Shown here in pieces: positions 25,245 through 36,635 of a stretch of DNA of 64,000 bases. The stretch lies in assembly GCA_905116865.2 (NCBI GenBank), contig CAJHNH020000504.1, positions 438,957-502,956 on the forward strand, read 5' to 3'. This DNA comes from Candidula unifasciata. Taxonomy: Eukaryota; Mollusca; Gastropoda; Stylommatophora; Geomitridae. Both the position numbers and the translations under genes were made by a program. Within the stretch, counting starts at the first letter, position 1, and every line of letters begins with the position of its first letter. Below the pieces are notes generated by a model. It saw nothing but the letters and a program-made list of their open reading frames with translations, had not been told where the DNA came from and made no database searches.

Positions 25245-25733
25245 GTGAGTGATGGGAATGAGAGTGTGTATGAAAAATATTTTAATATTTCTAAACCAAC
25301 TGACAAATTAGTAGTTGAGGAGTTCCATAATAGAACTGTCATTCCTGACTCTAATGTTGTTGATACGACAGATATTCTCTTGTCTGTACTACAAGACTTA
25401 CCTGCAACCAAACATCTCTTTACACCTAACATTAACCAACAAATTTCAGAAACATCTACAAACAAAACTGAAATTGGTAATGTACTCTATGATTTGCCAG
25501 GCAGATGTGCACACATTTGCCAGCATTTACTGCTAATAGTCAACAAACCGGTCAAAATAAAACATGCTTTATTATTTCTGATATTGCAATGTATACTGTT
25601 GACATGTGCATGTTTATTAATGATGTCTCATAGATTACCTGCTAGTCAAGGATCGCAACATTTTGGATTTATAGGAATTCCCTCAAAAGTCCAAATTTAT
25701 CTTCAGAATCTTCCAAAAATTTTTGAATTATGA
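25245..25733 (+). pseudogene. Pol linker before a deleted reverse transcriptase
   Basis: The frame contains NVLYDLPGRCAHICQHLL and KPVKIKHA, resembling the linker before Gypsy reverse transcriptases (LPG then KPVR-K). About 100 bp later FGFIGIPSKVQIYLQNLP resembles the sequence after the RT thumb. The catalytic RT is therefore deleted. The frame ends in ATGA overlapping the RNase H frame. Confidence 0.55.
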
Positions 25734-26305
25734 AAACCCCCACCACCAATAAGGAGATCCGAAGCTTACTCGACCTCATCAATCATTACAACCAATTTAC
25801 CCCGAACATCATCCAGGAAACTGTATTTTTCACAAAACTATTAAAAAGGGAGCATTCCAATACAATTGAGTTGAACCGAGAACTAGACCAGACTTTCACC
25901 AAAATCAAGACTCTTTTCTCCAGTTCCCCTATTTTAAATCTGTCTAATATCATATTACCATTTGTTCTCAGATATCATACCAGTGGTACGGCAGTTGCGT
26001 TATGTCTGATGCAGTGTGATGGCGAGATGTTACACCCGAACTGCTGTGTGAGCAGTAGGTTGTCTCCAGCCCAGGTACACTATGTTACGGCAGTGATTGT
26101 CTGTGTGACAAGACTCAACCGTTACGTCCTGGGCAGACTTTTTGTCCTACAAACAGACAACCAGCCATTGCTCGTCATTAAGTCTGGTGCCCCAAAGAAC
26201 AATCGAATCGCCAGATGGGCACTTCCACGGCAAGATTTCCAAGTCACAACTACACACATTAAGGGCAACAGCAACAACCTGGCTGACCTATTAAGCCGGC
26301 TGTAA
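25730..26305 (+). CDS. RT connection and RNase H domain of the LTR element
   Basis: An open frame of 191 codons. TNKEIRSLLDLINHYNQF is the conserved connection motif (KE-RSFLG--NYYR-F). Then come FVLRYHTSGTAVALCLMQ, where Gypsy elements have an Asp as first RNase H residue (here Y-H-T), VCVTRLNRYVLGRLFVLQTD, and the end LADLLSRL (usual NVADALSR). The first catalytic position appears altered. Confidence 0.78.
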   Translation: MKTPTTNKEIRSLLDLINHYNQFTPNIIQETVFFTKLLKREHSNTIELNRELDQTFTKIKTLFSSSPILNLSNIILPFVLRYHTSGTAVALCLMQCDGEMLHPNCCVSSRLSPAQVHYVTAVIVCVTRLNRYVLGRLFVLQTDNQPLLVIKSGAPKNNRIARWALPRQDFQVTTTHIKGNSNNLADLLSRL

Positions 26306-26849
26306 AACTATTGATTGCCTAGTTGTATCCTGAAACTGACAGTCTGGAAACTTCAGAAATTTAAAAGACTGTGAAAAGACATTGTCTTCATGTATTCATG
26401 CTTTCTTGAAAATGCAGATGACTATGAATTATTTCATAACGAAATTCTACACCAAGTTTCATAGATCCAATTGAACAACAGTAAATGACAAGTAGCAGTG
26501 TATACAAGTGCTGTTCTAGCCTAAAACCAGTGAACTGAACAATCATGACAGATGACTCTGCATCAACATAGAGGTGATGATCATTCTAAGGACTTCAGCA
26601 GAATGGAAAATGTGATGTATGAAAGAAGAGTGTAATTGGAATAAAAGGGAATGAATGTATAGAATATAAGTCTATGTTGTGATTGTCACATTATATTATT
26701 ATGTTCATCTTCAATATAATATATGTTGTATGGATTATATATGTTTTATATGTTCTGTATGTGCTATATGTTTTATATGTTTGTTTCATGTACATTATTT
26801 GGTTTTGAATTGATAAGTTTATTCATTCAATTTCATTCGCACAATTTTT

Positions 26850-27340
26850 ATTTGTGTATTTTGCTTATTTATTTTGATTTGTAACTATTGTGTTGCTATT
26901 CATGATAAGTAATTTATCTGTATTTTGCTTATTTATTTTGATTTGTAACTATTGTGTAACTATTACCATTCATGAATGGTAATTTATTTGTGTATTTCTC
27001 TTATTTATTTTGATTTGTAACCACTGTGTTGGTATTTATAAGGAGTAATTTATTTGTGGATTTTTCTTATTTATTTTGATTTGTAACTATTGTGTTGCGA
27101 TTTGTGATGAGTAATTTATCGGTATTTATTTTTCTTATTTATTTTGATTTGTAACTATTGAGATGGTATTTAAAAAAGAGAAATAATTTTGAGTTTGAAA
27201 ATTATTTCATGTATATTTTGCTTATTTATTTCGATTTGTAAATTTTATTGTTTTGTTGGAATGAATATAGTGTAATGATTTTTGTTTGTGAAATTATTAT
27301 GTATGTATTTTGCTTATTTATTTTCAGTGTAAAATTATTT
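26850..27340. repeat. Degenerate AT-rich tandem repeat, about 75-bp unit
   Basis: TTATTTATTTTGATTTGTAA recurs about six times at roughly 60-85 bp spacing, with variable linkers such as CTATTGTGTTG and GAGTAATTTAT. It lies in the non-coding part of the LTR element before the LTR. Confidence 0.75.
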
Positions 27341-28476
27341 GTGTGACAATCCATTTGGATTTTACAAATATACTTTCTTTACTTTTCTTTGCTAAAGATT
27401 TTTGGCTAGATCACATAAGTAATGTTAATTGTTTGATTTGCAATTACTTTTGTTTTAAAATTCTCAAATTGCAATAATAATATTCTTCTGTTTTTTAAAC
27501 TTAATCTGAAATCCATTACTTTTATAACAAAATTCAATGAGTTTAATATTAACTGAGTGTCTTATCGGCAGGAAATGTAAATGTAAAGTATATGTTAGAC
27601 AATAATGCATTATGAGTAGATAGTTTTGTAAACTAGTAGACTTTAAAATAACTGACAATTTAGTTTAGCAGTGACAACGAAATTTTCATTTTTTTTTTTT
27701 TTTAATTTGTTTTTTTTTTGGTTTCTAAAATAAATGATTGACAATTTAAATGAAAGTCAAATTGTACTTTTACTAGGGCACTCACATATAGAGTTAATGA
27801 TGTTGTAACTAGTATCGCATACATGGAGACTACATTTGAGGAGTAGCACTATCCTTGGAGGATGGGAGTGTGTCCAACTGGCCACAGATTTGTTTACTGC
27901 CTATTTTGCACTGTGGGTCATATGGGGTGATTTGTGTCTTGGCAGGTACTGCGGATTCGCGGACACATTATACGACTGTAGGTCGGGGAGTCAGGTCATG
28001 ACTCCTTTTCACAACCATGGACAACTCTTGTGGAGAGAGTCCATGACGCCCACTGTTATAAATCACGGTGTCGTTGGTTAAACGGCTTGGGAGTGTATAC
28101 AGCGGCGTCTTACTTGCACAGTAAGTGAAGTAAGGTGTAATTGGGTCCCGGACGATTTGAGTGTCCACCCAAATTATTATTTATATCATTACCCATATGA
28201 TTTGAAGGTGTGATGAGTAGTGACGTGTTTGTGTCAAGGGCCGATACCATTTCTACCTATTAGGGAGGAGCTTGCCCATTGAATGTATATACCCATTAAA
28301 TATGTGCCAGATAGTTTGTCCTTAGGTGATTGACCCAAAAGTACATGACTTAGTATTTTTTTTTAGGTAACTAAATGTTGACGATAAAATTTAAAAAGAT
28401 GACTGTACATGATGGCAGGCCATGCTTTGCTGATACTTGACTTTGTCAGGAAGTATCAGTTCAGAGGAAGGGTGAA

Positions 28477-29240
28477 TGTCACAACCCTATTAAGTACAGT
28501 CAGTGTACCACACCGTAAGTTGTGCGTGTTGAGGTGACAACCCAGGGTTGACACCAGGTCAGGGCCGTGACTGGTCAAGTCCGTTCTGTGATCGCACGGC
28601 GAAACCAGCGCTCAGGATAAAGCAAGAAAGACTAAACTGTGTTGTGGACAAACACGATGACTGCTTTTGGGACTGAGCTGGTGAACGGGGTCAAGAGACA
28701 CGAGGTAGAGAGGACAGGACATTCTGTGTGCGTCGGTCAGGAAGAGAGGACGTTTAGGAAGACAGTTATAGTATTAAAGTTAGGATATATTTCTGTTAGT
28801 GACTGGATAGTTTATGTACAGTTTTGTGTTAGGATAGGATAGTTCTTGTGTAGAGTATTTATGTATATGTGCTGTGAGAGAGTGGCTGACCGTGACACTC
28901 TGACCCTGCACTAAGACAGAGACTGTGACAGTTTGATTGGGTCAGTGTGGTGATAGAAAAGAGAACGTATCCTGACTGGTGATGTGGTTTGTACACCAGG
29001 ATATTGCCTGTAGCACGTACTGGGGACGAGGGTGATTGTAAAGCCCGTTCAGCCAGAGGCCACGTCCAGGCAATAGGTGGCCACACAGCGGGAAGTCAAC
29101 TGTCTATGTATTACCTGTACTTCCAATAAAGATTGTCGTGTGTGCTCTGTGTGCGTTCGGGTTCAGTGTGCTGTCTGAGCCACGGACCGGCAAGGTCATA
29201 GGCTGTGATACCAGTACTATATGTAAACCTACACCTGACA
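28477..29240 (+). repeat. Candidate 3' LTR
   Basis: Begins TGTCACAACC right after a purine tract (AGAGGAAGGGTGAA), which fits a polypurine tract. Ends CACCTGACA, so it has TG...CA borders. It contains AATAAA at 29125-29130 about 110 bp before the end. The partner LTR is absent from the window, so the borders are inferred. Confidence 0.55.
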
Positions 29241-30926
29241 AGCAAACCAAACAAGTTACGAGCCAAATGGCCACGCATGACTGCCAAAAATTGCAGGTCT
29301 TCCGATGGTAGTTCATTTTATTTCCGATTCTCCCACTATGGTGGGCAAACTTTAAGGGCAACTGGTTCTGTTCAAGGCTGAATTCAAGAACTCAAGGACA
29401 CAGCCATAATTCAAGGTCAGAATCAAGTGGCAATGTCCATCATGAATCCTGCTAACCTTTATAATCAATTTGTAGTTTCTATCTACTCATGAAAGACAGC
29501 TTCCTTTATCTTGTATCTGCTCACTGTAACAACTACATTTTTCTCAGAAACCACAATTCTGGTGCCAAAGAATGTTTTTCAGTGTGTCTGCTTATAGTAA
29601 AAGTCACAAATGTATACAGCAGGACAAGTTAATATTTTCACCCCTGAATTCCTGTGGGAGAACCTAAATTCTCTGGAAAAATCTGTACAACACATTAAGA
29701 AGAAAACATTCTAACAATTTTCTGTAACTTTTTTCTTTCTTTTTTAGAGTGTGTTATGCCTAAGTATTGAACAGACATAAGATGTGAGCCTAGGTGTGTG
29801 GTATATTGATGCTGGTATTTACACCCTGGGATATTCCACATATCTATTGCTTGCAGGGTTAATCTCTAGGTCTGCTTTGACTATGTTTAAGTGACAGGCT
29901 CACTGTGGTGCATTATCTTGTGGTAGTTGTGGCATGTATCCAAATCAATTGATTTGCTTGATTTGTTGTCTCTTGATGAAGTTTAGCACTGGTTCCATCC
30001 CAGCTTTATCCTGATATCATTATTTTTTTATCCTGTCTCTTCTTGGTTGTTCTGCAAAATTGGTGACATCAGTCCAGTGATACGATTTGCTTTATTACAC
30101 TGTATCATATATCTCTGCTTCCATTAGATAATATTGAGCTCCTTGAATATTTGAAGTCTTTTGCTTGCTTATGAGGCTTGCCTTTCTCTGCAGGGGTGAA
30201 AAATTAAAATTAATAGCCTATGAATGACCCACAGGGTATGAATGAACCATAAGGTCTAAAGTTAACAGGCTATTTTTTGCCAGGTGGGTTTAAATACTTC
30301 TGGAATCTTTGACAGCCCCAGGCAGGCTGTGGAAACATTCAAAGAAATCTGCAACTCTACCCTGAGGAATCTAGAGGAAGAGAAGAATAAGGACGTGGGA
30401 CCCTAGGCTGTCATCACCATTATCCTGCTGGGCCATTGATATGTCACATAGGTCACAAACTCTATTCTTCCATTCAGTTTTATCTTATGCAACACTTCCA
30501 AAATCATGGATGAAATCCATTTGTGCATCTCTGCCAACTCCCCCCCCCCCCCCCGCCTCCCTTTTTTCCTCTTTCTCTAGCCTAGCTCTCTCCCTGGAGG
30601 AACTAATAAGAACACATGACAACCAAGCTGACAAGCAAGCATGCTAACCAGTGCTATATCATGGCTCGTAAATCTCCTACAATGTAACCTTTTGTTACTG
30701 GAGTGAAAAGGTGAAGGGTGTGAGCAAGATTTATACAGCAATTATAGTTGGAAGATAAAATGGAGAAATTAATAACTTGAAGTCTGAGAGAGTGTTTAAT
30801 GAAACAAGAGATACCCAGCAGCCAACCTACATTGTGGAGATGGCACCTGTTCATAGCAGCATGTTTCCAATATAAATTTTTTGAATAAGTCTTACATCTT
30901 CCCTACACACTAAAACTCATACTTAC
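29241..30926. other. Intron, no recognised feature
   Basis: AT-rich, with a poly-C run at 30541-30554. No exon or element recognised. Confidence 0.5.
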
Positions 30927-31184
30927 AAGAAATTTCATCACTTCCATCACTGCAGTCCCTATCACCATCACATTTCCACCCAAAATTAATGCACGGAGGG
31001 TCCAATAGTGAATGATGACACTGGAATTCAGTCGGCCCACATGTCTGGTTTACCAGTTTGTCAGTACAGTTAGCTTCATCAGACTTGTCTTCACAGTCAG
31101 CATCTCCATCACACCACCACACATCACTGATGCATGCCCCATCATCGCACATACTTTCTCCCACGGCAGCGCAGTCATTTTTAG
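30927..31184 (-). CDS. LRP-like exon, LDLa repeats 5 and 6
   Basis: This is the longest exon, 258 bp, and encodes two class A repeats in a row. The first ends [11 protein letters not shown]. The second contains [16 protein letters not shown] and DCSDGSDE, with its last cysteine split across the next splice junction. The acceptor is TTTATCAG and the donor is a strong GTAAGTATGA. A two-repeat exon suggests loss of one intron relative to its neighbours. An N-Q-T glycosylation sequon lies between the repeats. Confidence 0.92.
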
Positions 31185-31359
31185 CTGATAAACACAAGAT
31201 TTATCCATGGTCAATTCACTCCAAACAGTTTACACACACTCATACATATACATGGTATTTACATATATTTATATATGATATTTATATATAAACACACACA
31301 TATGTAAATATATAATCATTATAAAAACACACATATATTTATTTACATAATCATTATTA

Positions 31360-31530
31360 TCGTGCTTTGCTGACTGGCATGGGTGATCAAGCCTCTCCAC
31401 AATCTGTGATCAGCAAGTGTGTGTATCAGCTCCTGTGTTGACACCCCTCCATGCCATGACAAAAGATCATCAGGAATCTTTTCATGCTGTCTTCCTGTGT
31501 CTCTTTTTCCACAGATATTTCCAGTGGTCA
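31360..31530 (-). mobile_element. LINE C-terminal fragment
   Basis: The minus strand reads TTGNICGKRDTGRQHEKIPD, then LLSWHGGVSTQELIHTLAD. It is the same family as the fragment at 14090-14290. Confidence 0.6.
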
Positions 31531-31534
31531 CAAA

Positions 31535-32265
31535 ATGTTCCAGTTTCCTTCTTCTTATAATATGACAAAAAAATTATGACTGTCTCTTTCTGATGTTTGT
31601 GATAAGTTGTCTTCGAGCCCTCGCCCCTTTCAAAACATCTGGGTTGCTCTTTGTGGCCTCAAGAAATTGATTAGGTTGTTCATTATTAAATTAAGGATTC
31701 ACAGCCATATGTCAAAACTGGCCAATTATAGCATGCTGGAATTTTTTCAAACCTCCAATGACATTGAATTTACTTCATAAAAATGTTTCCTTATTTTATA
31801 AAATACAGTTTTTGTCCTATTCTCTCCTTATCTCTGTGAAACATCTTCCATAGGATTTTATCCATATGCCTAGATACTTATATTTCTGTGCTTGCTCTAA
31901 AATACTGCCTTTATACATACATATGTCATTCCAGTAAACAAATGAATCAAGTGGTGTGTGGTGCAAAGAGTGCTTTATGATGGCATCATCAGCTTTTAAA
32001 AGCCTGGAATAAAATATGTAACTCTACACTGTATAGTCTGGAGAATTTTCTTTTTACATATTTTCAATTCTCGTGCTATCTCAGTATTAAACATATGCCA
32101 GTGAAAGTTGAAAAACCACTAAAAAATGTTGAAAAAAAGTTAAATACATTTGAAAAACTAATGCCTGAGGAAAATGTTGAACATAAATTGGGATGAAGTT
32201 AAGAAGAGTAACGAAATAAGAGAAATATCTGGGCAACCATTGGTAACAACAATTGTTGAACATTA
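31535..32265. other. Intron, no recognised feature
   Basis: Nothing recognised. Confidence 0.45.
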
Positions 32266-32269
32266 AACA

Positions 32270-34085
32270 AGAATTGACATCACAGCACTCAGGACATTTC
32301 CATAAGTGCTCTCTCCCCATCTTCAGCAGCAAGTGCAGAGTTTCAATTCTGATTGTGCCAGTAACAATGATTGTAAATCCGTCTTGCCTTTCCGTGAGCG
32401 TTAAACGTCAGCCACATCCACGCTACCTTCTCACAGCACTGTTTTCTTGAGGCCGTGGTGATATATTTGTACCTCAGCATTGTTCACTCCTGCCAAAGGA
32501 CACACAACATCCAGCTTGTCATGCATCAATTCACCACCAAGTGGTGCAGAACCAGCCAGTCTTAATCTGGCTGTTTGTTCCCCAACATACCGGCATCATC
32601 TAGAGAAAATATCAAAAGGACACCAATCACTAAGGACCTTTGAAGAAATGCTTACCCCTCTGCATGGAGCATGCCTGTCTTTACTTCTCTCTACTTGTTC
32701 TGTGAGTCAGTAACAATCATGACATGTGTGTACAGCTGATTCTCAAGCCAGCGGAAGGCAGCAGAGACTGCCTCTTACTCCATTCTCAAACTAGATGTTG
32801 TATTATATGCCAGGCTTTGTTGCACTAAGCGACGCCCATTCACTTTTGCTATGAACACTCATGCACACCATCTATCTCTGAATAAAAAGCCATCTGTATA
32901 GATAATCACATCCTGTGGGCGGGAATTGACATTAATCATTTTTTGAACTTCTGATCCTGCAGGGCTTGCTAGATGTTCCCTGCACTCACATCCTAATGTG
33001 ATTAGAACCTTACACAAGTCTGACTGTTGCTTGGACCCGTCCTCTTATCGCCCAATATTATTAAGCCTGCACACATGTTTAACTGTGTCTTCAGCTTGTG
33101 CCATCCGAGACTTTCCTCTTCTCAGTCTATGACCCTTAGCTCTATCTAGGGCTTCAGGCAGGAGGTGATGCTTATCTGCGACTACTATGAGATATGACTT
33201 TGCTTGCAACACTTTGTGGTGATATGTAATAGTCGCACTGTAAGAATATAACACATACGTACTAACAGAGTATTTCTTGCACATCCCAGAATTACCCACA
33301 TGGCTTCAGTCTGTATGCGTTCAAGTTTCATCAGCTGACTTTGATATGGTAAGCATTCAAAGTCCATAATCTATCACCGAAAGGATCACATGCTGGAACA
33401 TTGAGAACAGCATTCTTTATTTCATGTCGACTGCTGCCATAATATCAAGTGCATTGAGTATTTTTTGGCATTTGACCATGACTGCCTCCAAATGATCCCT
33501 GAAGGACATTTTCTATCGAAAATGATAGCCAGGTACCTCAGCTTGCTTTCTGTTTTGATGTTACTGTCATTAATTGTGAGGCTTGGAACATTTGCTTTTA
33601 CAATTCTATTGTCCAGAGAGCACCATAAAACAGCCACCTTGTCTGGATTGATGAGAGTATCCATTACTGCAAATCAGTTGGTCACTTTGCCTACAGTTGC
33701 CTGTAGCTCTTGGATGCAATCTTGCTAGTTTGCATGTTGAAAAGCACTAGTAAAATTGTCAAATCCTGTGGTAGTCCTGGGATGATACTGCATCGTTGTG
33801 AGGTCCATGTACCCAGGCGGAGAACTACCATACAGGAATGCAGGACAGCTGCTGTCTAGTCTACCAGCAAGGGACAGATCGCCTTCTCCATGAGAGCAGA
33901 TTTCAAAATATCATATCTGACTATATTGTAAGCATCCTCAAGATCAAGTGCTGTGACTACCATCTCCTGTCTATTCTGGAACCTTTCACAAAACATCAAA
34001 AGCAAAACTAGCTGCCTTTAGACAGATATCTTTCCCTGGCTGGTAACTGCCCAGACCATCTGGTAGATCTTCCCCTTCAAAAAAT
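32270..34085 (-). mobile_element. RNase H LINE copy H
   Basis: The minus strand runs from RT motif A (near 33950, LDLEDAYN) through SKIAS directly to the ELQAT-like block, so the catalytic FADD segment is deleted near 33725. The RT end follows (MKLERIQTEAMWVILGCARN), then RNase H, ending at about 32272 with the common terminus. Stops and frameshifts throughout. Confidence 0.78.
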
Positions 34086-34272
34086 GTTTGCAGTTTTTTC
34101 TGCTTCTTCTTTGTTCACCGACAGAAAGTCCTGGTTATTCATCCATCTGGACTTTGGCTTGTGCTAGGGTCTGAGTTTTACATGTACATCCATTTTACTG
34201 ACTTAACTGTGTGCAGCTCCTTGCCGCTCAGGCAGATGCACTCCGACTTTGAAGGAAGTCCCCGTTTAGCGA
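34086..34272 (+). repeat. Dispersed repeat V, copy 1
   Basis: TTCTTTGTTCACCGACAG, then CTCAGGCAGATGCACTCCGA and TTTGAAGGAAG. Matches copies at 40935, 56505 and 59055. It is followed at once by a TA repeat. Confidence 0.65.
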
Positions 34273-34275
<3 letters not shown>

Positions 34276-34362
<87 letters not shown>

Positions 34363-34411
34363 GTGTATGTGTGTATGTGTGTATGTATATATATATTTAT
34401 GCGTGTGTGTG

Positions 34412-34443
<32 letters not shown>

Positions 34444-34460
34444 TGTGTGTGTGTGTGTAA

Positions 34461-34497
<37 letters not shown>

Positions 34498-34500
34498 CAT
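34276..34500. repeat. Compound TA/TG microsatellite
   Basis: (TA) for about 75 bp, then GTATGTGT, (TG) and (TGCG) tracts, and (CA)/(TA) again. Confidence 0.97.
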
Positions 34501-34662
34501 ATTGTATGTATTTATGGAGTGTAACTGACTCTGGCAATAACCATCTGTCTGTAAATTACTAATAAAAACAACTTAAGTGTCTGGAGTTTGCTGTAAGAAT
34601 TTGTAGTGGCTAAAAACCAAAATCAGATGTAAAATGTCAATACAAAATAATTAGCTACTCAC

Positions 34663-34782
34663 GGCATCTCTCTTCATCTGAGCCATCATCACAATCTTTA
34701 TGATGATCACATCTCCACCTATCCGGAATGCACTTCTTATCATGGCATGTGAACTCAGTTGCATCACAAGCATTGTCGCACT
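34663..34782 (-). CDS. LRP-like exon, LDLa repeat 4
   Basis: This 120-bp exon opens with the final cysteine of repeat 3. It then encodes a complete class A repeat with [16 protein letters not shown] and the calcium-site motif DCDDGSDE. The acceptor is AACTTTTAG and the donor is GTGAGTAGCT. The terminal C forms a proline codon with the first two bases of the exon at 31.2 kb. Confidence 0.9.
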
Positions 34783-34784
34783 CT

Positions 34785-35340
34785 AAAAGTTCAGATATGA
34801 GCAACTTAGCTCAAAATACTGTATGTTAACTAGAAGCAAAACTAAATGTCCAGGCATTTATTCCACATATTTATAATGAAATTCATATTAATTCTTCTTT
34901 GTACACTGTCAATATCTGTAGTGAGATGCCTGGATAAAACTTGACCAATGTTGACCAATTTTTTTACAGTGACCCTATCAGCAAACCTATCAGCCTTGTT
35001 CATTTCCTCTTACATTTGCATGTTCTGGCACAAAAATTAAATGAATTTTTTTTTGTATCCTCAACCTTCTCAGAGATTGTAACACTGAGCTTACCAATTT
35101 TGTTCTGCCTCAGCATACTTATTAAGTCACCAAGAAGGTGCACACAAGACTTATGGAATTTAACTACAGCTTTCACATATATTGATTTTCCCTACACTGG
35201 TCTTAACCTTCTGCTGGCCTCTACTTTCCCTATTTCTAAAACATTTCCTATTTTCATCTTGGGCATTTCTTTTTGAACGGCTGAATCCGCTGCCGACTTG
35301 TCGGGCCTGTCGCGAATTCATCTTCAACTGAACAACTACA
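34785..35340. other. Intron, no recognised feature
   Basis: Nothing recognised beyond the acceptor of the exon at 34782. Confidence 0.45.
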
Positions 35341-35344
35341 CTAA

Positions 35345-35797
35345 TCTAACACATTAGCTTGAGATGTGCCAAAGCTAATCAAGTAATGGGGCAACTATCT
35401 TCCCTGCTGACACACAAGCAGATAACCCAGAGTACTAAAGTGAATCTTATAAGAACTATTTTTTGGCCAACACTATGCTATCAGTGCCAAACTTGGACAC
35501 TTACATCCTCCAATGAACGTAAAATTGTGACAAAAGAGATGAAATGCCTTAGAAGAGCTGCTGGAGTTTCAAGGAAAGACAGAATACGAAATCATGAAAT
35601 TAGAAGAATGCTAGGAATAAAGCCAGTCTTACAAGTCATCAAAGAACAACAAATGAAGTGGTTTGGACACCCAGCAAGAATGCCCTGGTGCTATGTGCCA
35701 CAACGACAGAGCTCATCAACAAATGTTACATCTTCCCCCGACACTTCAATAGGGTACAAGGTGGAAGAGAAGAAGAAGAAGAAGAAGAAGAAGAACT
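35345..35797 (+). mobile_element. RTE-like LINE C-terminal fragment
   Basis: An open frame with TIFWPTLCYQCQTWTL, KEMKCLRRAAGVSRKDRIRN and EQQMKWFGHPARMP. This is the C-terminal region of the family that is longer at 48118-49470 (there IFIPTLCYQCQTWSL). It ends in a (GAA)n tract at 35766-35796, probably its 3' tail. Confidence 0.8.
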
Positions 35798-35883
35798 ACA
35801 GTTTTCAAGAACAGGTCACTGCAGACCTGGCCACATATTGGTATTTTTCTTCTTCTCATGTGTTTGCCTTGCCTGTGAAACGG

Positions 35884-36166
35884 TAATTGACACATTGTTC
35901 TGTGGGAAAGGGTAATTGACACATTGTGCTGTGGGAAAGGATAATTGACACATTGTGCTGTGGGAAAGGGTAATTGACACATTGTGCTGTGGGAACGGGT
36001 AATTGACACATTGTGCTGTGGGAAAGGGTAATTGACACATTGTGCTGTGGGAACGGGTAATTGACACATTGTGCTGTGGGAAAGGGTAATTGACACATTG
36101 TGCTGTGGGAACGGGTAATTGACACATTGTGCTGTGGGAAAGGGTAATTGACACATTGTGCTGTGG
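35884..36166. repeat. 29-bp minisatellite, ten units
   Basis: Ten head-to-tail copies of TAATTGACACATTGTGCTGT plus GGGAAAGGG, at exactly 29-bp spacing, the last one partial. The later units alternate between GGGAAAGGG and GGGAACGGG. Antisense frames through it exist only because 29 is not a multiple of 3. Confidence 0.97.
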
Positions 36167-36169
36167 TTT

Positions 36170-36625
36170 ACAGCTAAGCTAGAGAACCCACAGGGAAGTC
36201 AGCTGCATCTGAACACATGCGTACTATAATGAGTCAGCAATTTTTATTTTATTGCAATGTGAGTACACATGGCTGAACCAGATGCAAGATAATAAAAATA
36301 TTTGAAGAGTCACAACTGGATGACAAATTATGTAGTGATAAGACAATGAAAACCAGAAAAAACAAGGCAAATGACAATCCAATTACTCTTGGCAAAACTT
36401 GCCTTCAAGACAGAAACCAACAAGTGGAACATTTAAAGGCACTAAAACAAAAATACAAAAGGCAACAGGAGCAGTCCTAGCTACTATATGAATTGCGTGG
36501 TGGTCAAACAACAAGACTAATACAAATTAGAGTTGACAACTCTAATTTTATGGATCAGATACATAAACAACAACAAAAATTAACACATACTAATAAATTA
36601 TAAACACTCATTAACCCTTTTGCCC
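36170..36625. other. Intron, no recognised feature
   Basis: AT-rich; nothing recognised. Confidence 0.45.
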
Positions 36626-36635
36626 TGGTGAACTA

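Larger units (their letters stand above)
22925..29240 (+). mobile_element. Gypsy-like LTR retrotransposon, decayed, one LTR
   Basis: In order: a gag-like domain, two zinc knuckles, a retropepsin domain, a second degenerate copy of that domain, a pre-RT linker (DLPGRCAHICQH), a gap where the RT core should be, an RNase H domain, about 2 kb without coding sequence where integrase would be expected, and a candidate 3' LTR. No 5' LTR or primer-binding site was found: the left side runs directly into GA-rich repeat. It lies antisense in the intron between LDLa repeats 6 and 7. Confidence 0.82.

Noticed and set aside
34161..34460. Frame of alternating Ile-Tyr
   Set aside because: Translation of the TA/TG microsatellite.
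35746..36156. Minus-strand repetitive peptide (CQLPFPTAQC-type units)
   Set aside because: The 29-bp repeat period makes three frames open alternately; there is no sign of a real gene.
35884..36166. CRISPR-like regular repeats
   Set aside because: The units are contiguous with no spacers, and the sequence is eukaryotic.
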